DNA of 5,250 nt from an uncultured Solirubrobacterales bacterium (GTDB lineage: Bacteria > Actinomycetota > Thermoleophilia > Solirubrobacterales > Solirubrobacteraceae). The DNA lies in the NCBI GenBank assembly GCA_937973575.1, contig CALJKH010000059.1:1-5250 (forward strand), read 5' to 3'. Position 1 is the first letter of the stretch; every line of letters begins with the position of its first letter. Of this stretch, positions 1 through 5,250 are shown piece by piece. The notes beneath the pieces were generated by a model that had not been told where the DNA came from, searched no databases, and was given only the letters and a program-made list of their open reading frames with translations. The position numbers were made by a program, and so were the translations under genes.

Positions 1-1
1 C

Positions 2-1273
2 CGCGATGAGGAAGCAGCAACAGCCAAGATGGAGCAGCGGTCCCTCGCACTCGCAGAAGAGCTTGTAGAGCAGCTCGGCAAGATGCGCGGCGCTGCGATG
101 AAGATCGGCCAAGTTCTATCCACGATCGACTTCGACGCAATCCCAGAGGGCGAGCGCGAAAACTTCAAACTCAAGCTTGCAGCTCTGCGCGACTCAGCGC
201 CGGCAGTTCCCTTCTCGAAGATGAAGAAGGTTGTTGAGCAGGACCTTGGCGCCAAGGCGAGCGAGATCTTCAAAAAGTTTGACGAGGACGCATTCGCAGC
301 AGCCTCAATCGGTCAGGTCCACCGAGCCGTCACCCATGACGGTGACGAGGTAGTAGTGAAGATCCAATACCCAGGTGTTGCCGAGGCTGTTGAGACCGAC
401 CTCCGCAACATGAACCTCCTGCTGCCTCTGCTGAAGAAGCTTGCCCCTGGCCTTGACGGCAAGGCGCTGATGGGCGAACTGCGTGAGCGCATCGCGGAGG
501 AGCTCGACTACGAACTCGAAGCTCAAAACCAGCGGCGAGTTGAGCGGACATTCCGTAACCACCCGTTCATCCGAATTCCGAAGGTCTACACGGAGCTCTC
601 AGGAAGGCGAGTACTCGTCTCAGAGTTTGTCGAAGCCAAGCGATTCGAAGAGGTCAAGGAGATGAGCGAAGCTGAGCGCGACAGGTACGGCGAGATCATC
701 TTCCGATTCTTCATGGACCTGCTTCACCGCGAACGCTTCTGCTCAGGTGACCCGCATCCCGGCAACTACCTCCACTGCGCTGACGGAAAGGTTTGCTTCC
801 TCGACTTCGGCCTGATGAAGACCGTCTCACAGGACACTCTCGATAAGGAATGGGCCCTGGCAGCGGCAGTGGCTGCGGAGGATCCAGAAGGCGTCAAGAA
901 CCAACTTGATGAACTTGGCTATCTGCCTGACGCCAGCAAGTTCGACACGCAGCTTGTCTACGAGCAGGTAGTGCTCTCAGGTGAGTGGGCGTTCGTCCCG
1001 GGCTTCAAGCGACTTACACCCGACTATGTGCGCGAGGTGACAGAACTTGGTAGCTCGCCCCGTTCGCCTTACTTCAAGCAGATGCGCCAAATGACTCTGC
1101 CACCAGAAGCTTTGCTCGTTCGCCGTATGGAGGGACTTGTGTTTGCAGTCCTCGGTGAGTTGCGAGCAGGCGGCGATTGGCACGGTATGGGCCAGGAGTA
1201 TTGGGGCAATGCCAAGCCCAGCACCGAGCTAGGCAAGCTCGACGCCAAGTGGCGATCCTCCTCGGCTCGGTAG
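2..1273 (+). CDS. ABC1/AarF/UbiB-family atypical kinase, 5'-truncated by the window edge
   Basis: The reading frame is open to the window edge, with nine in-frame codons before the first ATG at 29, so the true start very probably lies upstream. Family members of this type usually carry several dozen more N-terminal residues. Numbering from that ATG, the hallmarks appear in order: the family-specific KxGQ motif at K25-Q28, the Ala-rich loop AAASIGQ (about 90-96) that replaces the glycine-rich loop of normal kinases, the ATP-anchoring lysine in VVVKIQ (K111), the ExD motif in EELDYELEAQN (E158, D160), the catalytic-loop DPHPGN (D241-N246) and the metal-binding DFG (D259-G261). All key residues are intact. 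No membrane segment is visible at the C-terminus, unlike proteobacterial UbiB. The family is linked to ubiquinone synthesis and lipid homeostasis and behaves as ATPase or atypical kinase; the substrate here is unknown. The maoC-like gene begins 43 bp downstream, suggesting co-transcription. Family assignment is firm, biological role is not. Confidence 0.93.
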   Translation, partial: RDEEAATAKMEQRSLALAEELVEQLGKMRGAAMKIGQVLSTIDFDAIPEGERENFKLKLAALRDSAPAVPFSKMKKVVEQDLGAKASEIFKKFDEDAFAAASIGQVHRAVTHDGDEVVVKIQYPGVAEAVETDLRNMNLLLPLLKKLAPGLDGKALMGELRERIAEELDYELEAQNQRRVERTFRNHPFIRIPKVYTELSGRRVLVSEFVEAKRFEEVKEMSEAERDRYGEIIFRFFMDLLHRERFCSGDPHPGNYLHCADGKVCFLDFGLMKTVSQDTLDKEWALAAAVAAEDPEGVKNQLDELGYLPDASKFDTQLVYEQVVLSGEWAFVPGFKRLTPDYVREVTELGSSPRSPYFKQMRQMTLPPEALLVRRMEGLVFAVLGELRAGGDWHGMGQEYWGNAKPSTELGKLDAKWRSSSAR

Positions 1274-1288
1274 GCTTCCGAGCCTGCC
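1264..1288 (+). other. Hairpin over the stop codon of the UbiB-like gene, with two alternative folds
   Basis: Two overlapping inverted repeats are visible. GGCTCGG (1264-1270) pairs perfectly with CCGAGCC (1278-1284) around a 7-nt loop that starts with the TAG stop codon. Alternatively GGTAGGCT (1269-1276) pairs with AGCCTGCC (1281-1288), including one G-U pair, around a TCCG loop of the stable UNCG class. The two cannot form together. Only TT, not a T tract, follows, so this is at best a weak terminator; it may instead be an RNA processing or stability element between the two genes. Function is inferred only. Confidence 0.4.
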
Positions 1289-1303
1289 TTAAACCAACTT
1301 CAG

Positions 1304-1312
1304 AAAAGGGAG
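1304..1312 (+). promoter_or_regulatory. Ribosome binding site of the MaoC-type hydratase gene
   Basis: AAAAGGGAG, a purine-rich Shine-Dalgarno-like sequence, ends 4 nt before the ATG at 1317. It supports that start and makes translation of this gene within a longer transcript plausible. Confidence 0.65.
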
Positions 1313-1316
1313 TCAC

Positions 1317-1772
1317 ATGCTTAAAATTAATGGTCTTGACGACATCCGCGGCCGCGTCGGCGAAGAGCTTGGCGTGAGCGACTGGGTACAGATCACTCAG
1401 GAGGATGTAAACAAGTTTGCAGAGGTAACTGGCGATGACCAGTGGATCCACGTTGATGTGGAGCGTGCAACCAACGAGAGTCCGTTTGGCGGCACGATCG
1501 TGCACGGCTTCTTCACTCTTTCGCTCCTGCCGAAGTTCGCCTACGAGACCTACACGATTGAGGGTATCCACGGAGCTCTTAACTACGGCTCAGACAAGGT
1601 GCGGTTCCTCAACCCAGTTCCGACCGGCAGCAAGCTTCGCTGCAAGTCCAAGCTCGTTTCAGTTGAGGACAAGCCAATGGGCGTTCTCATGACGGTCGAG
1701 TCAACCATTGAGATTGAGGGCGTTGAGAAGCCCGCTTGCATCGCAGAGACCTTGACTCTCGTCTTTGGCTAA
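1317..1772 (+). CDS. MaoC-type (R)-specific hydratase, HtdZ/NodN-like
   Basis: Encodes a 151-residue single hot-dog-fold protein. Family members hydrate or dehydrate the 2,3 bond of enoyl/3-hydroxyacyl thioesters with R stereochemistry, acting in the cytoplasm on acyl-CoA or acyl carriers. The hydratase-2 motif is present as FAEVTGDDQWIHVD, with the catalytic pair at D40 and H45. Both length and catalytic positions match what I recall for Mycobacterium tuberculosis HtdZ (Rv0130). The following PFGGTIVHGFFTLSL segment (about 56-70) is the expected core stretch, and the C-terminal KPACIAE is typical of the NodN-like subgroup. The ATG is preceded by a good ribosome binding site. The gene lies 43 bp after the UbiB-like kinase and ends 23 bp before a strong terminator, so the two probably form the end of one operon. 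Acyl-chain specificity cannot be read from sequence; a role in fatty-acid turnover or lipid remodelling is inference. Confidence 0.92.
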   Translation: MLKINGLDDIRGRVGEELGVSDWVQITQEDVNKFAEVTGDDQWIHVDVERATNESPFGGTIVHGFFTLSLLPKFAYETYTIEGIHGALNYGSDKVRFLNPVPTGSKLRCKSKLVSVEDKPMGVLMTVESTIEIEGVEKPACIAETLTLVFG

Positions 1773-1795
1773 AGCCAAGTAATTCGCAGGACTAG

Positions 1796-1823
1796 AGGGC
1801 GGCGCTTCGGTGCCGCCCTTTTT
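1796..1823 (+). terminator. Strong intrinsic terminator after the hydratase gene
   Basis: A 10-bp stem runs from A1796-C1805 to G1810-T1819 with one G-T wobble pair, is capped by TTCG closed by C-G (the extra-stable cUUCGg tetraloop), and is followed by a run of five T (1819-1823). This is a classic Rho-independent terminator for the upstream transcription unit and separates it from the aldehyde dehydrogenase gene. Confidence 0.92.
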
Positions 1824-1837
1824 AGTGGGCGCGGGCC

Positions 1838-1843
1838 TATGCT
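1838..1843 (+). promoter_or_regulatory. Putative -10 box of the aldehyde dehydrogenase gene (leaderless transcript)
   Basis: TATGCT fits the TAnnnT pattern of housekeeping-sigma -10 elements. A start of transcription about seven bases downstream would fall at 1849-1852, on or next to the ATG at 1852, giving a transcript with no or almost no leader. No convincing -35 box is seen at the right distance, where the terminator stem lies. The absence of a Shine-Dalgarno sequence before 1852 supports the leaderless reading. Confidence 0.45.
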
Positions 1844-1851
1844 TTATGGAT

Positions 1852-3282
1852 ATGGGAAGCCAACCGGACCGCAAACTTCGTATTGCAGGTGACCTCGTCG
1901 AGACGGGAAGCTGGATCGAAGTCACCAACCCTTACGACAACTCGGCCATTGCCCGCGTACCGGCAGCTGATGCTGCCCTTGTGAATCAGGCGATCGCCTC
2001 GGCTAAGTCAGCTCTTGAGCGCGCGGACTGGCCGCAATGGCAGCGCGCCGATGCACTCGACCGCGCTGCTGTTCTGCTTCAGGAGAGGGCTGCTGCATTC
2101 GGCCAGACCATTGCTCTTGAAGCTGGCAAGCCGCTTAAGCAAGCCTCAGTTGAAGCTGAGCGTGCTGTTGGGACTCTTCGCTTTAGTGCTGATGAAGCCC
2201 GTCGGCTCGCCGGTGAGATGGTGCCAATGGAGGGTGGCCCAGCGGGTGCTGGAAAGCTCGGGTTCGTACTGCGAGTCCCAGTTGGCGTTGTCGGTGCGAT
2301 TAGCCCGTTCAACTTCCCCCTCAATCTTGTAGCTCACAAGCTCGGCCCAGCTCTTGCAGCAGGGTGCCCGATTGTCCTCAAGCCAGCCTCGGCCACACCG
2401 CTGTCAGCGATCGACTTGGTTGAACTGCTGATCGAGGCCGGCGTCCCAGCTGACTACCTGCATGTCGTCGCAGGCCCCGGCGCACAGACGGGCGACCCGC
2501 TTGTTGACAGCGAGGACATCGCAGCGATTAGCTTCACCGGTTCAGTTCCAGTTGGCTGGGGTATCCGCAGCCGTGCACCGAAGAAGCGGGTAATGCTTGA
2601 GCTTGGGAGTAATGCCCCGTTGATCGTCAACTCCGACGGCGATTGGCAGACGGCCGCTGACAAGGCTTCAATCCACGGCTACTCGCACGCTGGACAGTCG
2701 TGCATTTCAACCCAGAGGCTGATCCTCCATGAGGACATTGCCGACGAATTCGTCGCTCGTTTCACGGAAAAGGTTGCGGCTCTGAAGGTTGGCGACCCGC
2801 TCGACCCAACCACTGATGTTGGGCCGCTGATCGACTCAGGCGAATGTGCACGAGTCAAGGACTGGATTGACGCTGCTCAAGCTGGAGGAGCTCAGATCCT
2901 TGTTGGCGGCGACCTTAACGCTGACGGGACATTGCAGCCAACGATTTTGGACGGTGGCAGCGATACCGACGAGGTATGGGCAGGCGAGGCGTTCGGCCCA
3001 CTCACAGTGATCCGGAGGTTTAACGACTTCGCCGAAGCAGTCGAGCTCGCAAACGCAAGCGCCTATGGTCTCCAGGCCGGTGTGTTTACAGCTGACATCG
3101 GTACAGCTCTCGAGGCTGCCCGCAAGCTTGAGTACGGCGGTGTTCTGATTAACGAAGTGCCAACCTTCCGCACCGACCAACAGCCGTACGGCGGGGTCAA
3201 GGATTCAGGCAACACCAAAGAGGGCCCGCACTACTCAGTGCGCGAGTTCACTGAGGAACGCCTCATCACTCTCCAGCCCTAG
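1852..3282 (+). CDS. NAD(P)-dependent aldehyde dehydrogenase, substrate unknown
   Basis: Encodes 476 residues, the normal length for the ALDH superfamily; it oxidises an aldehyde to the acid using NAD(P)+ in the cytoplasm. Counting from 1852, the signature residues are all present: oxyanion-hole asparagine N154 in SPFNFP, cofactor-binding K177 in VLKPAS, the FTGSVPVG turn of the Rossmann fold (228-235), general base E250 in LELGSNAP, catalytic cysteine C284 in GQSCIST, and E379 in EAFGP. The C-terminal YGGVKDSGNTKEGP segment recalls the lactaldehyde/phosphonoacetaldehyde/GapN-like branch rather than betaine aldehyde dehydrogenases, but substrate is not inferable. The usual ELGG is ELGS here. 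The start is uncertain: ATG 1846 lies two codons upstream, and a still longer in-frame GTG at 1810 sits inside the terminator and is rejected. I chose 1852 because a -10 box lies just upstream and no ribosome binding site exists. It appears monocistronic. Confidence 0.92.
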   Translation: MGSQPDRKLRIAGDLVETGSWIEVTNPYDNSAIARVPAADAALVNQAIASAKSALERADWPQWQRADALDRAAVLLQERAAAFGQTIALEAGKPLKQASVEAERAVGTLRFSADEARRLAGEMVPMEGGPAGAGKLGFVLRVPVGVVGAISPFNFPLNLVAHKLGPALAAGCPIVLKPASATPLSAIDLVELLIEAGVPADYLHVVAGPGAQTGDPLVDSEDIAAISFTGSVPVGWGIRSRAPKKRVMLELGSNAPLIVNSDGDWQTAADKASIHGYSHAGQSCISTQRLILHEDIADEFVARFTEKVAALKVGDPLDPTTDVGPLIDSGECARVKDWIDAAQAGGAQILVGGDLNADGTLQPTILDGGSDTDEVWAGEAFGPLTVIRRFNDFAEAVELANASAYGLQAGVFTADIGTALEAARKLEYGGVLINEVPTFRTDQQPYGGVKDSGNTKEGPHYSVREFTEERLITLQP

Positions 3283-3291
3283 CTGCGAGAA

Positions 3292-3317
3292 GCGGGTGGA
3301 TCCGTAAATCCACCCGC
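3292..3317. terminator. Perfect hairpin between convergent genes, probable bidirectional terminator
   Basis: GCGGGTGGAT (3292-3301) and ATCCACCCGC (3308-3317) form a perfect 10-bp stem around the loop CCGTAA. It sits in the 50-bp gap between the tail-to-tail aldehyde dehydrogenase and fumC genes, the expected place for a shared terminator. No T tract follows on either strand, which is common in actinobacterial terminators but makes efficiency uncertain. Confidence 0.65.
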
Positions 3318-3332
3318 GCCCGCGAATTCTGT

Positions 3333-4664
3333 CTAGCTGACCTCGTTACCCGCTGCGATCTTGCGAAGGTTGATCGCTTCGTTGAACGTCGCTTCGTCAA
3401 CGCCAAGCTCCAGTGCAACCTCACGCAGGTTGCGGCCTGAGCTCGCAGCTTCCTTGACAATGTCGGCAGCCTTGTCGTAACCGATGAACGGATTCAGGGC
3501 TGTCGCAACAGCAAGAGTTGACTCAGCAGAGTCCTTGCAGCCGTCAAGGTTGGCTTCGATACCGTCAACGCACTTCTCAGCGAACAGGCGTGAGCCAGCA
3601 GCAAGCAGCGAGATTGACTCAAGCAAGTTGCGAGCAATCAGCGGAATACGAACATTGAGCTCAAAGTTGCCCTGGGTGCCAGCAACCGTGATCGCAGTGT
3701 CGTTGCCAATTACCTGAGCACCAATCTGGAGCATTACCTCCGGGATTACAGGGTTGACCTTGCCCGGCATGATCGACGAACCCTTCTGCAGCTCAGGCAG
3801 GAAGATCTCGCCAAGGCCAGCGCGTGGGCCAGAGCCCATCCATGCGATGTCGTTGGCGATCTTGGTGAGCGATACAGCGATCACCTTGAGTGCACCGGAA
3901 AGCTCAACGAGCGCATCGCGGTTGCCCTGTGCCTCGAATGGATCCTCAGGGGCTGAGATGTCAAGACCGCTCTCAGCTGAGAGCTTGGCCCGCACGCCAG
4001 CTGCGAACTCAGCATGGGTGTTGAGGCCGGTGCCGGTAGCAGTGCCGCCGAGTGGGATCTGAGCAACCTGAGGCAGTGCAAGGCGCACGCGACGCGCACC
4101 TAGGCGCACCTGAGCTGCGTAGCCACCAAACTCCTGGCCGAGAGTTACCGGCACGGCGTCCATCAGGTGGGTACGGCCGCTCTTGACGATGTCGTGAAAC
4201 TCAGTTGCCTTGGCAGCGAATGACTTCTCCAGCTTCTCAAGAGCCGGAAGTAGGTCGTTTGTTGCCTCGTCAAGTGCAGCAAGGTGAACAGCGGATGGGA
4301 ACACATCGTTGCTCGATTGCCCCATGTTGACGTGGTCATTCGGGTGTGCGCCATCGCCAGCAAGGTTCGCGATCACCTCGTTGGAGTTCATGTTTGAAGA
4401 TGTCCCTGATCCAGTTTGGAAGACATCAATCGGGAACTGGTCGTCGTGGTCGCCACGGCCGACTGCATCTCCACCTTCGGCAATGCGAGCTGCGAGGTCT
4501 GCGTCAAGCAGGCCAAGGTCTGCATTTACGCGAGCTGCAGCCGCCTTGATCTTGCCGAGCCAGCGAACGAGCGGAACCGGAATCGGTTCGCCTGAAACTG
4601 GGAAGTTGCCAATTGCCTTGTCTGTTTCGCCACCCCAGAGGTGGCCGTTGTCGGTGTTTGTCAT
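3333..4664 (-). CDS. fumC: Class II fumarate hydratase (fumarase C)
   Basis: Encodes 443 residues; it interconverts fumarate and L-malate in the TCA cycle as an iron-independent cytosolic homotetramer. The three conserved regions of the fumarase/aspartase superfamily are present: QTGSGTSSNMNSNEV (about 83-97), the HPNDHVNMGQSSNDVFP block (107-123) together with GRTH (163-166, H166 matching the catalytic histidine), and the signature GSSIMPGKVNP (295-305) with the catalytic serine loop S296-S297. The QSSND and SSIMPGKVNP forms favour fumarase over aspartase. The start at 4664 is chosen because AGAGGAG lies 6 nt upstream; extension to the ATG at 4727 adds 21 residues without family similarity. 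The protein is somewhat shorter than the usual 460-470 residues because the N-terminal RxExDxxG segment before LWG is missing. The gene is divergent from ileS and convergent with the dehydrogenase gene. Confidence 0.95.
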   Translation of the reverse strand: MTNTDNGHLWGGETDKAIGNFPVSGEPIPVPLVRWLGKIKAAAARVNADLGLLDADLAARIAEGGDAVGRGDHDDQFPIDVFQTGSGTSSNMNSNEVIANLAGDGAHPNDHVNMGQSSNDVFPSAVHLAALDEATNDLLPALEKLEKSFAAKATEFHDIVKSGRTHLMDAVPVTLGQEFGGYAAQVRLGARRVRLALPQVAQIPLGGTATGTGLNTHAEFAAGVRAKLSAESGLDISAPEDPFEAQGNRDALVELSGALKVIAVSLTKIANDIAWMGSGPRAGLGEIFLPELQKGSSIMPGKVNPVIPEVMLQIGAQVIGNDTAITVAGTQGNFELNVRIPLIARNLLESISLLAAGSRLFAEKCVDGIEANLDGCKDSAESTLAVATALNPFIGYDKAADIVKEAASSGRNLREVALELGVDEATFNEAINLRKIAAGNEVS

Positions 4665-4670
4665 GTGCTG

Positions 4671-4677
4671 CTCCTCT
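4671..4677 (-). promoter_or_regulatory. Ribosome binding site of fumC
   Basis: On the minus strand AGAGGAG lies 6 nt before the ATG at 4664. This near-ideal Shine-Dalgarno sequence decides the start in favour of the 443-residue form over the longer 464-residue frame that begins at 4727. Confidence 0.85.
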
Positions 4678-4708
4678 GTAGCGGGCGGTTCATTCACTGC
4701 GAGTTCAA

Positions 4709-4714
4709 ACCGTA
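4709..4714 (-). promoter_or_regulatory. Possible -10 box of fumC
   Basis: On the minus strand TACGGT, preceded by GA, fits TAnnnT and would give a leader of roughly 38 nt that contains the ribosome binding site. No clear -35 box is found at 16-18 bp spacing. It is a weak, pattern-only call within the 105-bp divergent region shared with ileS. Confidence 0.25.
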
Positions 4715-4754
4715 TCGGGCAGAGCACTAACTGCGGATCCTCGCGGTCTCCGCC

Positions 4755-4760
4755 TAAACT
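4755..4760 (+). promoter_or_regulatory. Putative -10 box of ileS (near-leaderless)
   Basis: TAAACT fits the -10 consensus TAnnnT and lies 9 nt before the ileS ATG at 4770. Transcription would begin around 4767, leaving only about three leader bases, and no Shine-Dalgarno sequence is present. No T-box or other leader structure can fit between this promoter and the start codon. Confidence 0.45.
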
Positions 4761-4769
4761 CCACCGGCG

Positions 4770-5250
4770 ATGTCATCAACTCCCTACCAGCCGCAGGCAG
4801 GCAAGCTTGACCAATCAGCTCTTGAGCAGCGCGTACTCGAGCGCTGGCGCGAGCTGGATGTGTTCGGGAAGAGCCTTGAACTGCGGGCCGATGGCAAGCC
4901 CTGGGTCTTCTATGAGGGTCCGCCCACGGCCAATGGGATGCCCGGCACCCACCATGTTCTGGCAAGGGTCTTCAAAGATGTCTTCCCCAGATACCAAACA
5001 ATGCGTGGCCGCAAGGTTGAACGCAAGGGTGGCTGGGACTGCCACGGACTGCCGGTTGAGCTTGCAATTGAGGCAGAGCTTGGCTTCACCAGCAAAGACG
5101 ACATTGAGGAGTTCGGAATCGCGGAGTTCAATCAGCGGTGTCGCGACTCGGTCTTCAAGCACGTTGAGGAATGGAACCGTCTGACCGAGCGGATCGGGTT
5201 TTGGATTGACCTTGACGACGCCTACCGCACACTCGAAGATCGGAAGAGCA
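4770..5250 (+). CDS. ileS: Isoleucyl-tRNA synthetase, N-terminal part, cut off at the window end
   Basis: About 160 codons of a gene that normally encodes roughly 1,000 residues are present, and the frame stays open to the end. The enzyme charges tRNA-Ile with isoleucine in the cytoplasm. Recognisable class I synthetase features are FYEGPPTANG (47-56), the HIGH-equivalent G59-T60-H61-H62 in MPGTHHV, FPRYQTMRG (72-80), GWDCHGLPVE (88-97), and EEWNRLTERIGFW with DLDDAY (133-152), which leads into the editing domain. The GTHH form of HIGH, with glycine for the first histidine, is the version I recall from the PGxHHV branch of bacterial IleS, as in Bacteroidetes and some actinomycetes. ATG 4770 is chosen because a -10 box lies just upstream. 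Codons from about E156 onward overlap a sequencing-adapter match and are probably not genomic. Confidence 0.95.
   Translation, partial: MSSTPYQPQAGKLDQSALEQRVLERWRELDVFGKSLELRADGKPWVFYEGPPTANGMPGTHHVLARVFKDVFPRYQTMRGRKVERKGGWDCHGLPVELAIEAELGFTSKDDIEEFGIAEFNQRCRDSVFKHVEEWNRLTERIGFWIDLDDAYRTLEDRKS
5237..5250. other. Illumina TruSeq adapter remnant (assembly artefact)
   Basis: The last 14 bases, AGATCGGAAGAGCA, are identical to the first 14 bases of the Illumina TruSeq read-through adapter. They lie at the extreme right edge and replace the part of ileS where the family continues toward a YIESVWW-like segment. A chance match of this length at exactly the end is very unlikely, so the true genomic sequence probably stops at about 5236. 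Confidence 0.9.

Noticed and set aside
1074..1571. A 165-codon minus-strand open frame across the kinase/hydratase junction
   Set aside because: It is antisense to two conserved genes and to the intergenic hairpin, has no ribosome binding site support that I can see and no family resemblance.
1765..1778. Small inverted repeat TTGGCT-AA-AGCCAA over the stop codon of the hydratase gene
   Set aside because: The stem is at most five usable base pairs and the strong terminator lies just downstream; it is probably coincidental.
1810..1851. Longer aldehyde dehydrogenase start at GTG 1810 (490 residues)
   Set aside because: The added codons lie within the loop, stem and T tract of the terminator and upstream of the -10 box, and the extra residues show no resemblance to ALDH N-termini.
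4665..4727. Longer fumC start at ATG 4727 (464 residues)
   Set aside because: The AGAGGAG ribosome binding site lies within this extension and is correctly spaced for ATG 4664; the extra 21 residues do not look like a fumarase N-terminus.
4309..5184. A 291-codon plus-strand open frame antisense to fumC and running into ileS
   Set aside because: It is Ser/Arg/Pro-rich, has no recognisable domain, and overlaps two well-identified genes in other frames, as expected for a shadow frame in GC-rich DNA.
1..5250. Mobile elements, CRISPR arrays, tRNA/rRNA genes, phage genes or a defence system
   Set aside because: No repeats with regular spacing, transposase or integrase-like proteins, or RNA gene signatures were seen; nearly all of the window is occupied by conserved housekeeping genes.

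Overview
The window carries five protein-coding genes of ordinary bacterial housekeeping type, packed closely and without any mobile element, CRISPR array, RNA gene or long non-coding stretch. The DNA is moderately GC-rich. The best guess for the host is an actinomycete (Actinomycetota), possibly a Thermoleophilia-like lineage. This rests on remembered family resemblance (a 151-residue HtdZ/NodN-type MaoC hydratase, the style of the IleS and FumC proteins) and on a mix of Shine-Dalgarno-led and apparently leaderless genes. It is an inference, not a proven assignment.

Layout: (1) 2-1273 (+), the 3' part of an ABC1/UbiB-family atypical kinase gene whose start lies outside the window. (2) 1317-1772 (+), a MaoC-type (R)-specific hydratase, probably co-transcribed with gene 1. 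A short hairpin lies over the stop codon of gene 1, and a textbook intrinsic terminator (1796-1823) closes the unit. (3) 1852-3282 (+), an NAD(P)-dependent aldehyde dehydrogenase with its own promoter just after that terminator and no visible ribosome binding site. (4) 3333-4664 (-), class II fumarase fumC, convergent with the dehydrogenase and separated from it by a perfect 10-bp hairpin. (5) 4770-5250 (+), the 5' part of isoleucyl-tRNA synthetase ileS, divergent from fumC across 105 bp.

The genes do not form one pathway. Fumarase belongs to the TCA cycle, IleS to translation, the MaoC hydratase to acyl-CoA or fatty-acid metabolism, and the dehydrogenase to aldehyde oxidation with unknown substrate. 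The UbiB-like kinase has no assigned role here. I did not find a novel multi-gene system.

The most consequential observation is technical. The last 14 bases (5237-5250) match the start of the Illumina TruSeq adapter exactly, in the middle of ileS. The right edge is therefore very probably a contig end with untrimmed adapter, and the final four or five apparent codons of ileS should not be trusted.
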